Shown: positions 1 to 5,088, numbered from the stretch's first letter. The stretch is DNA of 6,274 nt from Candidatus Woesearchaeota archaeon (GCA_018303315.1 JAGVYJ010000029.1:1-6274); one strand, 5' to 3'. The notes: generated from the sequence alone by a model not told the origin. Numbers and translations: made by a program.

Positions 1-1145
1 CCGCCGAGGGTTTCTATGCCCAGGGACAAGGGGGTTACATCAAGCAGCAATACGTCCTTGATTTCCCCGCCCAGGATGCCTGCCTGTATGGCTGCCCCCA
101 TTGCAACGCATTCCATTGGGTCAACCCCGCCCTCTGCCTTCTTGCCAGTGAAATCCTCAACGAACTTTTTGACAATCGGCATCCTTGTAGGGCCTCCAAC
201 CATGATTACCTTGTCGATATTGCCCTTTGTAAGCTTGCTGTCGGCAATAGCCTGCTCCATAGGCTGCCTTGTTTTTTCCACTATTGGCTTAATAAGCTCC
301 TCAAGCTTTGCCCGTGTCAGCTTGTAGGTGAAGTGCTTTGGCACGTTGCTGACAGCAGTGATGAAAGGCAGGTTTATGTCCGTACTTAATGTGGTGCTGA
401 GCTCTATCTTTGCCTTTTCTGCTGCCTCCCTTAGCCTCTGGCTGGCCTGCGGGTCTTTGGTTAGGTCCACGCCCTCCTGCCTTTTGAACTCTCCAGCCAG
501 GAACTGTACTAGGACTTCGTCCATGTCAGAGCCGCCGAGGGTGGTGTCTCCTGAGGTGGACTTTACCTCGAACACTCCCTCGCCGAATTCCATTATTGTC
601 ACGTCGAGCGTGCCCCCGCCGAAGTCATACACCAGCACAGTATGCGTCTTGTCAGACTTATCCAGGCCGTAGGCAAGGCTTGCTGCTGTAGGCTCGTTCA
701 CTATCCTCAGCACTTCCAGGCCGGCTATCCTGCCTGCATCCTGGGTTGCCTGCCGCTGGTTGTCGTCGAAATATGCAGGCACGGTTATGACTGCCTTATC
801 CACTTTTTCGCCGAGAAACACCTCAGCATCCTTCTTGATTTTCTGGAGAATGAAAGCAGAAATCTGCTGTGGGGTGTATTCCTTGCCGTTTATCTTATAT
901 TTGTATGTGGTGCCCATCTTTCTCTTTGCTCTGGTGATGGTGCGCTCAGAATTTGTCGTTGCCTGCCTCCTGGCCGGCTCCCCTACCAGTTTTTGCCCGT
1001 CCTCAGTGAATGCCACCACGCTTGGAAATGATTTCCCGTACTGGGAAACCCCTTCCTCACTCGGTATCATCCGTGGCTTTCCTGCCTCGAGCACTGCTGC
1101 CGCAGAGTTGCTTGTTCCAAGGTCTATGCCTATTATTTTTCCCAT
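1..1145 (-). CDS. dnaK: Molecular chaperone DnaK (Hsp70), 3' end beyond the window
   Basis: ATP-dependent cytoplasmic chaperone that binds unfolded segments and works with GrpE (nucleotide exchange) and DnaJ. 381 residues are visible of the usual 600 or so. The nucleotide-binding domain is complete. It has phosphate-1 motif GIDLGTSNS at residues 6-14 (canonical form has TTNS), a Lys in AKRKMG (K74) at the position of catalytic Lys70 of E. coli DnaK, VYDFGGGTLDVTI from 172, and the third Hsp70 signature VIMVGGPTRMPIV from 313. The linker DVLLLD (364-369) follows, and the gene leaves the window in LGIETLGG, the start of the substrate-binding domain. The N-terminal lobe lacks the insertion of about 24 residues found in proteobacterial DnaK, so it is the Gram-positive/archaeal form. 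The ATG at 1145 has a GAGGT ribosome binding site (complement of 1153-1157) 7 bases upstream. It is third in an operon after grpE and a PIN-like gene, 27 bases downstream of the latter. dnaJ may follow outside the window. Confidence 0.98.
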   Translation of the reverse strand, partial: MGKIIGIDLGTSNSAAAVLEAGKPRMIPSEEGVSQYGKSFPSVVAFTEDGQKLVGEPARRQATTNSERTITRAKRKMGTTYKYKINGKEYTPQQISAFILQKIKKDAEVFLGEKVDKAVITVPAYFDDNQRQATQDAGRIAGLEVLRIVNEPTAASLAYGLDKSDKTHTVLVYDFGGGTLDVTIMEFGEGVFEVKSTSGDTTLGGSDMDEVLVQFLAGEFKRQEGVDLTKDPQASQRLREAAEKAKIELSTTLSTDINLPFITAVSNVPKHFTYKLTRAKLEELIKPIVEKTRQPMEQAIADSKLTKGNIDKVIMVGGPTRMPIVKKFVEDFTGKKAEGGVDPMECVAMGAAIQAGILGGEIKDVLLLDVTPLSLGIETLG

Positions 1146-1172
1146 TTTGTTTACCTCATATTTTGAGTAGTT

Positions 1173-1514
1173 TCATTTACTGTCGCTTGGCTCGCTCAGG
1201 CCGGCTCCGAGTGCTTTTGTCCTGAGCACATCCACATGCTGGTGCGTCAGCACGGGCTTCTCATTTCCTGTGATTTGCCTGTGGCTTGTGATGTCTACAA
1301 CTTCAAGCAGCTTGGCAAACCTGCTGACCGGCACGTCATCATACTTCTGCAGGCTTCCGGCAGCCTGGTACAGCTCCAGGTCGGTTGTGACAATCTGCAT
1401 GTCAGGGCTCTTGCACTTTATCATTGTGGCAATTGCCTCGTCTGTCCCTAGCAGATACTTCAAAATTGAATCTGCGCTGAGATGCACAATCCTCTGCTGC
1501 TTACTGGTGTTCAT
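1173..1514 (-). CDS. Small PIN-domain-like protein between grpE and dnaK
   Basis: 113 residues, with no confident family match from memory. The first two thirds resemble a PIN (VapC-type) nuclease fold. IVHLSADSILKYLLG (9-23) resembles the first PIN strand and helix, which carry an acidic residue (D15 here). QIVTTDLELYQAAGSL (40-55) resembles the second strand and helix with its conserved Glu (E47). RFAKLLEVVDI (65-75) fits the next helix and strand. The later PIN acidic residues are not obvious, and the protein is shorter than the usual 130-150 residues, so activity is uncertain. It may be a binding-only or degenerate PIN. The ATG at 1514 lies inside the 3' end of grpE (14-base overlap) and has an AGGTGG ribosome binding site (complement of 1521-1526) 6 bases upstream, which supports it as a real, co-translated gene. 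Its position implies heat-shock co-expression. The gene is well supported; the PIN assignment is tentative. Confidence 0.8.
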   Translation of the reverse strand: MNTSKQQRIVHLSADSILKYLLGTDEAIATMIKCKSPDMQIVTTDLELYQAAGSLQKYDDVPVSRFAKLLEVVDITSHRQITGNEKPVLTHQHVDVLRTKALGAGLSEPSDSK

Positions 1515-2007
1515 TGACTGCCACCTTCTTGTTCACCCTCACCTTGCTGTGGCGTAAAACAATGCCGTTGAACGTGTATCCTTGCTGGAATTCCTCTGTT
1601 ATGATGTTGTTGGGCTTGCCATCCTGGCTGTCGGTCATCATTGCTTCATGCATTGAGGTGTCAAACTGCTTTCCCAGTGCCTCGATTTTCCTTAAGCCCT
1701 GGCCCTCAAGCATCGAGCTAAGTTGCAAGTAAATAAGCCCGAATCCCTCGCTTACAGCATCCTCCTTTTCAGCTGCCTTTACTGCCTGCTCAAAGCTGTC
1801 CAGCACAGGCAGCAGCTTCGCAACAAAGAGTGCAAGTGCTGCCTGCTTCTGCTGCCCAAGCTCCTTTTCCTGGCGCTTCTTGTAGTTCTCAAACTCTGCC
1901 TGCAGCCTTTGCAGCATCTCCTTATACTCGTCTTCCTTCGATTGGCTTTCCTTTGTATCCTTTGCTTCAGATGGCTGCTTCTCCTGTTCAGGGTCTTTCT
2001 TTGTCAT
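1501..2007 (-). CDS. grpE: Nucleotide exchange factor GrpE
   Basis: Co-chaperone that releases ADP from DnaK. 168 residues, near the short end of the family. It has a charged, disordered, Lys/Glu/Gln-rich N-terminus (1-25), a long helix with coiled-coil character (about 26-80, containing LQAEFENYKKR), and a C-terminal beta domain. The GrpE signature is clear: FDTSMHEAM (115-123), then GYTFNGIVLRHSKVRV from 143. It is the first gene of the operon grpE, PIN-like, dnaK. The ATG at 2007 is preceded only by a weak GGGAT purine run, so initiation may be poor or controlled. The stop lies within the start region of the next gene. The promoter is the palindromic TATA element at 2073-2086, with candidate operators between it and the start codon. 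Confidence 0.97.
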   Translation of the reverse strand: MTKKDPEQEKQPSEAKDTKESQSKEDEYKEMLQRLQAEFENYKKRQEKELGQQKQAALALFVAKLLPVLDSFEQAVKAAEKEDAVSEGFGLIYLQLSSMLEGQGLRKIEALGKQFDTSMHEAMMTDSQDGKPNNIITEEFQQGYTFNGIVLRHSKVRVNKKVAVNEHQ

Positions 2008-2028
2008 TGTTTATCCCAACACAATTTG

Positions 2029-2045
2029 GTTGACTTTAAATCAAC
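2029..2045. promoter_or_regulatory. Imperfect palindrome, candidate operator of the grpE-dnaK operon
   Basis: GTTGACTTTAAATCAAC is a 17-base inverted repeat: perfect 5-base outer arms GTTGA/TCAAC, one mismatched pair, and matching inner TT/AA. It lies 22 bases upstream of the grpE start, about where transcription from the TATA element at 2073-2086 should begin. Archaeal heat-shock repressors such as Phr and HSR1 bind palindromes at comparable positions. That this one binds the divergent regulator is inference. Confidence 0.5.
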
Positions 2046-2061
2046 GGAATCATAGTAGGCT

Positions 2062-2069
2062 TGACGTCA
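2062..2069. promoter_or_regulatory. TGACGTCA palindrome next to the TATA element
   Basis: A perfect 8-base palindrome, three bases from the bidirectional TATA element on the grpE side. With the preceding T it repeats the TTGAC of the palindrome at 2029-2045, with the two TTGAC copies 31 bases (about three helical turns) apart. It could be a second site for the same dimeric regulator. An 8-base palindrome can also arise by chance. Confidence 0.35.
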
Positions 2070-2072
2070 TAT

Positions 2073-2086
2073 ATAAATATTTATAT
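2073..2086. promoter_or_regulatory. Palindromic, bidirectional TATA box (grpE operon and divergent regulator)
   Basis: TATAAATATTTATA is perfectly self-complementary and can serve as an archaeal TATA box on either strand. On the minus strand it predicts a grpE transcript start near 2050, giving a leader of about 40 bases. On the plus strand it predicts a start near 2106, about 14 bases before the regulator ATG at 2120. Position and sequence support the call; the start sites are estimates from the usual 25-27 base distance. Confidence 0.7.
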
Positions 2087-2108
2087 ACTGCAGAAAACAT
2101 ATTCAGAA

Positions 2109-2118
2109 AATATTTATA
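2109..2118 (+). promoter_or_regulatory. Second TATA-like element before the regulator gene
   Basis: AATATTTATA repeats exactly the right part of the upstream TATA element (2077-2086), 32 bases away. If it acts as a TATA box, transcription would begin near 2140-2144, making a leaderless mRNA starting at the in-frame ATG at 2144 rather than at the ATG at 2120. It may instead be simple AT-rich sequence. Confidence 0.35.
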
Positions 2119-2119
2119 A

Positions 2120-2554
2120 ATGAATGCAGCTTATACACTTGGCATGGTGTTCGCGCGCTTCCACAGGATAACTATTATCCATAGCCAGGTAAGCAACAGG
2201 TCGGATATAAATGAAAGACTAAGATGGTTCGGTGCCTCCTTGGGCCTTTTCGGGGAGAGAGACAGGGACAGCTCCTGCTTCAGGGTGTTTATTGAGCTCC
2301 TGAAGAGCAGCAGGGCAAATAAGCCAATTTCCTCAACTGAGCTTGCCTACAGGACTGGCCTGAGCAGGGGCACAATAGTGCACCACCTCAATACCTTGAT
2401 GGAGGCGGGCATAGTTGTGGCAGACGCCAATAGGTATGCCTTGAGGGTTGGCAACCTGGAGTTGCTGGTTGACGAGATAAAGAAGGATACTGACCGGGCA
2501 TTCTCTGACCTGAGGTTAAGGGCAAAAGAACTTGATGAGGAGCTCGGCCTTTAG
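2120..2554 (+). CDS. Winged helix-turn-helix regulator, candidate heat-shock repressor
   Basis: DNA-binding transcription factor of 144 residues. A winged-helix domain spans about residues 50-110: helix SCFRVFIELLK (52-62), helix STELAYRTG (72-80), recognition helix LSRGTIVHHLNTLMEAG (81-97), then the wing VVADANRYALRV (99-110), an ArsR/MarR-like arrangement. Residues 112-144 form a charged helix that probably dimerises the protein. The first 28 residues look unlike the rest and may not be translated. ATG 2120 directly follows an in-frame TAA and has no ribosome binding site; ATG 2144 (residue 9) is a leaderless alternative. The gene is divergent from grpE-dnaK across 112 bases, the usual place for a local regulator. 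The stop overlaps the sepF stop on the other strand by 4 bases. The regulator call is solid; its target is inferred from position. Confidence 0.88.
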   Translation: MNAAYTLGMVFARFHRITIIHSQVSNRSDINERLRWFGASLGLFGERDRDSSCFRVFIELLKSSRANKPISSTELAYRTGLSRGTIVHHLNTLMEAGIVVADANRYALRVGNLELLVDEIKKDTDRAFSDLRLRAKELDEELGL

Positions 2555-2967
2555 TTCTCAGCTTCAATCTCTGCCATGCTTTCCTGGCCCTTGGCCCTGT
2601 GCACATGGGCATAGCTCGGGGTCACTATAATATAGTCCTCGCCAAAGCCTGCTATGTCTCCATCCACGGCTTCAGCGGTTTTCTTGAGCTTGTTTATTGC
2701 TCTTTTGAGCTCTATAAGGTCTTTTTCCTTCAGCGGCCTTATGTTCAGCAGCCCAATCGTGTTGCCTTCCCTCAGTGAGTCAAGCACAGCCTTGATGTCA
2801 GAAAAGTCCTCTATCGTAAATGGTCTAACAATCACTTTTCTGTGTCCTTCAGTTGAACTGGTGTCAAGTTCAACATACTCCTGGTCTCCTTCATTGAGCA
2901 GCTCTTCCTCTCTCCCGGATGATTCCTGGCCAGAAAAACTGGTCTTGAGCTTATCCAAAAAATTCAT
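2551..2967 (-). CDS. sepF: Cell division protein SepF (archaeal type)
   Basis: Membrane anchor for the FtsZ division ring. 138 residues. An N-terminal amphipathic membrane-binding helix MNFLDKLKTSF (1-11) is followed by an acidic linker (15-40). The SepF fold runs from about residue 42: strand KVIVRPFTIEDF (44-55), helix DIKAVLDSLREG, strand TIGLLNI (70-76), helix DLIELKRAINKLKKTAEAV (83-101), then GDIAGFGEDYIIVTP (103-117), which carries the family's G-F turn and last strand. The C-terminal tail is short and charged. The length matches archaeal SepF. The ATG at 2967 has a GGAGG ribosome binding site (complement of 2976-2980) 8 bases upstream. It is monocistronic and divergent from tpiA. An FtsZ gene is expected elsewhere in this genome. 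Confidence 0.93.
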   Translation of the reverse strand: MNFLDKLKTSFSGQESSGREEELLNEGDQEYVELDTSSTEGHRKVIVRPFTIEDFSDIKAVLDSLREGNTIGLLNIRPLKEKDLIELKRAINKLKKTAEAVDGDIAGFGEDYIIVTPSYAHVHRAKGQESMAEIEAEN

Positions 2968-3000
2968 CTCCTTTCCCTCCCCTAGTTTAACTTTACAGTG

Positions 3001-3020
3001 ATAATTAACAGGTTATTTAT
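3001..3020. promoter_or_regulatory. Inverted repeat at the predicted sepF transcription start
   Basis: Arms ATAATTAAC (3001-3009) and GTTATTTAT (3012-3020) pair at 8 of 9 positions around a 2-base centre. The sepF TATA box predicts a transcript start near 3010, inside this repeat, where a bound repressor would block initiation. The arms are AT-rich, so chance is a real alternative. Confidence 0.35.
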
Positions 3021-3032
3021 GATTATGGCAAC

Positions 3033-3040
3033 TATATAAA
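3033..3040 (-). promoter_or_regulatory. TATA box of sepF
   Basis: On the minus strand this reads TTTATATA, preceded by an A-rich stretch. The predicted transcript start near 3010 gives a leader of about 40 bases containing the sepF ribosome binding site. Confidence 0.6.
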
Positions 3041-3053
3041 TTTTTTGATTTCT

Positions 3054-3079
3054 TTCACAATACTTATTCACAATACTTA
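3054..3079 (+). repeat. Perfect tandem duplication of TTCACAATACTTA in the tpiA promoter
   Basis: Two identical 13-base units abut at 3054-3066 and 3067-3079. The second unit ends inside the tpiA TATA box, so it covers the upstream TFB-contact (BRE) region; the first lies directly upstream. Only the second unit is followed by AATA, which completes a TATA box. It could be a double factor-binding site or a recent slippage duplication. Confidence 0.9.
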
Positions 3080-3083
3080 AATA
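3076..3083 (+). promoter_or_regulatory. TATA box of tpiA, probably leaderless transcript
   Basis: CTTAAATA is centred about 26 bases before the tpiA ATG at 3106. Transcription should therefore begin at or within a few bases of the start codon. The sequence before the ATG (3084-3105) has no Shine-Dalgarno-like run, consistent with a leaderless mRNA. Confidence 0.75.
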
Positions 3084-3105
3084 GTCTGCCCTTCCCAGAG
3101 CGTTC

Positions 3106-3789
3106 ATGGTAAATATATCTACCCCTGTCATCATTCTTAATTTCAAGACATACAGGCAAGGCACGGGCGAGAATGCTGTTGAGCTTGCAAAAGCCTGCGA
3201 GCTTGTTGAGCAGGAGTCAGGCATTCCCATTGTGGCTGCTGTGCAGGCTGCGGACATTTACAGGGTTGTCAGCAGCGTGGACAAGCTTAAGGTCATTGCC
3301 CAGCATATGGACCCGGTTGAGCCCGGCAAGAACACGGGCTTTATCACGCCTGAAGCCATTCAGCAGGCCGGGGCGATAGGAAGCATAATCAACCACGCTG
3401 AGCACCAGTTGCCCCTGGAAAAAATCAGCGAGCTGATAAAAAGGGCAAAGGCACTGGATCTTTTCACTGTTGTGTGCGCCGACACTGCCAGGAAGGCAGG
3501 GGAGGTTGCAAGGCTTGGCCCGGACATGGTGTCGGTTGAGCCCCCGGAGCTTATCGGCACAGGGATATCGGTTTCAAAGGCAAAACCCGACCTTGTGAGA
3601 TCAGTGGTTGAAAAAGTTCATGCAATAAATCCGGAGCTTCCTGCCCTGTGCGGCGCCGGGATTACAGAAAAAGAAGACGTCATAAGGGCGGTGCAGCAGG
3701 GCGCACAGGGAATCCTTCTCGCCAGCGGGGTTGTGCTGTCAAAAGACCCGGAAGGTGTGTTGAGGGAGCTCGCCGCAGGGTTCAGGTAA
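3106..3789 (+). CDS. tpiA: Triosephosphate isomerase (archaeal type)
   Basis: Interconverts dihydroxyacetone phosphate and glyceraldehyde 3-phosphate in cytoplasmic glycolysis and gluconeogenesis. 227 residues, the short archaeal form (bacterial enzymes have about 250). The substrate-binding pair N12/K14 is in LNFKTY. The electrophilic His97 is in NHAEH (bacterial equivalent GHSER). The catalytic base E145 and flexible loop 6 are in VEPPELIGTG (144-153). Phosphate-binding loops CGAGIT and GILLASGV lie near the C-terminus. All catalytic residues are present, so the enzyme should be active. The ATG lies 26 bases after the TATA box, giving a leaderless start. The gene stands alone, divergent from sepF, and its stop is one base from that of the convergent surface-protein gene. 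Confidence 0.97.
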   Translation: MVNISTPVIILNFKTYRQGTGENAVELAKACELVEQESGIPIVAAVQAADIYRVVSSVDKLKVIAQHMDPVEPGKNTGFITPEAIQQAGAIGSIINHAEHQLPLEKISELIKRAKALDLFTVVCADTARKAGEVARLGPDMVSVEPPELIGTGISVSKAKPDLVRSVVEKVHAINPELPALCGAGITEKEDVIRAVQQGAQGILLASGVVLSKDPEGVLRELAAGFR

Positions 3790-3790
3790 A

Positions 3791-4315
3791 TTATCTGACA
3801 GTAAGGTAGAGTTTCTGCACGCTGCCGTATTGCTGCTGCCCGGAGTCTCCGTAAACATTCACATCAATCACATATGTGTCTGGTGCAGGGGCTCCCCCTC
3901 CCTGCTTTTCAGCCTTGATTATTACCTTGGCTATTTGTATTTCATGGCCTGAAATCTTGAGTGGTGCAGAGATTGGCGCTGTCAGGCTGTCCTGGGCTCC
4001 CAGATTTTTTTGCGCAGCCTCAACAGAGAATGTTCTTTCCCCATCAGCATCATTCCTTATCCCGACATTGAAAACATAGCTTTCGCCCGGGCTTGCTGTT
4101 GCCCTGCCGAACGGAGCAGAAACCTTAACCTCCCCCCTGTTAAGCTCCCGCTCTATTGCGAGCCGTTCCTGGCCGTTGTCCTGGTTCAGGATATTCTCTG
4201 CGCTGCTGAAAATCTTGAAGACTAGGGAAAGCCCCAGCCCGAATGCAACAAGGGCTATGATGAGAACCACGAGAAAGTTAGTGCTCAGCTCAACGCCCTT
4301 CCTGGAGAGACTCAT
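3791..4315 (-). CDS. Pilin-like membrane-anchored surface protein with Ig-like domain (paralogue B)
   Basis: No named family recognised. 174 residues. A short basic N-terminus ending in SRKG (4-7) is followed by VELSTN and one hydrophobic helix (about 14-36, VVLIIALVAFGLGLSLVF), a layout like archaeal prepilins and archaellins. The helix leads into a charged linker (37-62), then a beta-rich domain from about 63 with FNVGIRNDADGERTF (82-96), the turn seen in CARDB/Ig-like surface domains. The C-terminal half alternates strands and small loops, with no cysteine. Residues after the Lys-Gly do not clearly fit a prepilin peptidase site, so it may stay as an uncleaved anchor. The ATG overlaps the upstream stop (ATGA, 4312-4315) and has no ribosome binding site, implying translational coupling. 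It is last in a three-gene operon with a clear paralogue as first gene. Confidence 0.87.
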   Translation of the reverse strand: MSLSRKGVELSTNFLVVLIIALVAFGLGLSLVFKIFSSAENILNQDNGQERLAIERELNRGEVKVSAPFGRATASPGESYVFNVGIRNDADGERTFSVEAAQKNLGAQDSLTAPISAPLKISGHEIQIAKVIIKAEKQGGGAPAPDTYVIDVNVYGDSGQQQYGSVQKLYLTVR

Positions 4316-4566
4316 TTTTGGGGAGAGGAGACTTCGAACTCTCTCATGATAATCATGATGAAAAGCACAAGCACTACAGCAGCAACCACAATCAGGTAGA
4401 TTCCGTTATCAACATTTCCGGTGAACAGCTGCCAGAACGCAATTGCCAGCAGGCCCACGCCGAGCCAGAGGAACTTGTCCAGCACCAGCTTCATTATCTC
4501 GAACTCCTGCTGTGCGGTCATCTTCCTTTTTGCGCGCGGATTATTTGCTGGTTTTTTTGCTGCCAT
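4312..4566 (-). CDS. Small two-helix membrane protein of the surface-protein operon
   Basis: Not recognised. 84 residues. A basic, Pro/Asn/Ala-rich N-terminus (KKPANNPRAKRK) and a short amphipathic stretch (QQEFEIMKLVLDK, 19-31) are followed by two hydrophobic helices, about 32-48 and 56-74, joined by a tight loop GNVDNG (50-55). A charged tail REFEVSSPQK ends it. The positive N-terminus suggests both ends are cytoplasmic with the loop outside. The ATG lies one base after the stop of the upstream pilin-like gene and has no ribosome binding site; its own stop overlaps the next ATG. It is thus coupled on both sides and probably made in fixed ratio with the two surface proteins, perhaps as a membrane partner or assembly platform (inference). 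Confidence 0.85.
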   Translation of the reverse strand: MAAKKPANNPRAKRKMTAQQEFEIMKLVLDKFLWLGVGLLAIAFWQLFTGNVDNGIYLIVVAAVVLVLFIMIIMREFEVSSPQK

Positions 4567-4567
4567 C

Positions 4568-5041
4568 TTATACCGTCTTTATGACTACCTGCTTGGATAT
4601 TTTGCCGCCGTTGTTACCATCGAACACAAAGTTGCATACAGCATATTCCCCTGCAGCATTTCCTTTTTTGAAAATGAACTGGAAGGACCTGCTTTCACCC
4701 TGCCCTATGTCCTGCTTGGCTGATTGCGCGACAATATTGCTGCTCGCACACTCAAGTTTAGGTTCAAAGTTTTGCTTGGACCCTGAATTATACACCCCTA
4801 CAGTAATCACATTATCCCTGTCTGTTTTGAGCTCGATTTCATTCGGAACAACAACAGGGTTGTCCCTTGTTGCGGGCGTGTCCGGCACGGGGATAGTGAT
4901 AACATCAATCTTGCTGAACTGGCTTCTTATGAAAGCCAAACCCAGACCGAGAATCGTAACTGCGAAAATTATGATGACAACAGAATTTATCGAGACGTCA
5001 AGGCCTCCTTTCTTCGAGCGCGCAACGTCAAATAGCTTCAT
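4568..5041 (-). CDS. Pilin-like membrane-anchored surface protein with Ig-like domain (paralogue A)
   Basis: No named family recognised. 157 residues from the preferred start. N-terminus MKLFDVARSKKGGLDVSIN is followed by one hydrophobic helix (about 20-38, VVIIIFAVTILGLGLAFI). It matches paralogue B around the membrane segment: S-[KR]-K-G, then S-x-N, VV, II and GLGL in register with a one-residue gap. After a Pro-rich linker (50-66) comes a beta domain with NVITVGVYNSGSKQNF (77-92), a CARDB/Ig-like turn. Two cysteines, C98 and C136, could form a disulfide outside the membrane. An upstream TTG at 5047 is also in frame, but the GAGGT ribosome binding site (complement of 5049-5053) is 7 bases from the ATG at 5041 and one base from the TTG, so the ATG is chosen. 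It is first in a three-gene operon. Confidence 0.88.
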   Translation of the reverse strand: MKLFDVARSKKGGLDVSINSVVIIIFAVTILGLGLAFIRSQFSKIDVITIPVPDTPATRDNPVVVPNEIELKTDRDNVITVGVYNSGSKQNFEPKLECASSNIVAQSAKQDIGQGESRSFQFIFKKGNAAGEYAVCNFVFDGNNGGKISKQVVIKTV

Positions 5042-5048
5042 CAACAAT

Positions 5049-5053
5049 ACCTC
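5049..5053 (-). promoter_or_regulatory. Ribosome binding site that fixes the start of paralogue A
   Basis: GAGGT on the minus strand with a 7-base spacer to the ATG at 5041, the same core and spacing as the dnaK site. The in-frame TTG at 5047 would leave a one-base spacer, too short to be used. Confidence 0.75.
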
Positions 5054-5078
5054 TTTTTTAGTTTACTAGCCTGTTTCG

Positions 5079-5088
5079 TATTTATAAA
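5079..5088 (-). promoter_or_regulatory. TATA box of the surface-protein operon
   Basis: On the minus strand TTTATAAATA follows a purine-rich GAAAAGAAAAG run of the kind expected for the TFB-contact element. The predicted transcript start near 5056 gives a leader of about 15 bases that just includes the ribosome binding site. Confidence 0.7.

Noticed and set aside
760..1170. Plus-strand open frame antisense to the dnaK 5' region
   Set aside because: It is the mirror of highly conserved DnaK codons and resembles no protein family.
1173..1514. VapBC-type toxin-antitoxin pair
   Set aside because: No small antitoxin gene lies next to the PIN-like gene; its neighbours are grpE and dnaK, and the catalytic set looks incomplete.
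2982..3257. Minus-strand open frame spanning the sepF/tpiA spacer
   Set aside because: It begins inside tpiA and runs through two promoters; the translated part of the spacer is low-complexity Ile/Asn-rich.
4211..4315. Firm assignment of paralogue B as a type IV pilin cleaved by prepilin peptidase
   Set aside because: The Lys-Gly and hydrophobic helix fit, but the residues after Gly do not clearly match the usual cleavage site and no pilus assembly gene is in the window, so only a pilin-like layout is claimed.
4443..5069. Long plus-strand open frame of 208 codons
   Set aside because: It lies antisense to the three membrane genes, is rich in Ser/Leu/Pro/Thr as expected for a shadow frame, has no promoter or ribosome binding site, and crosses three well-supported genes.
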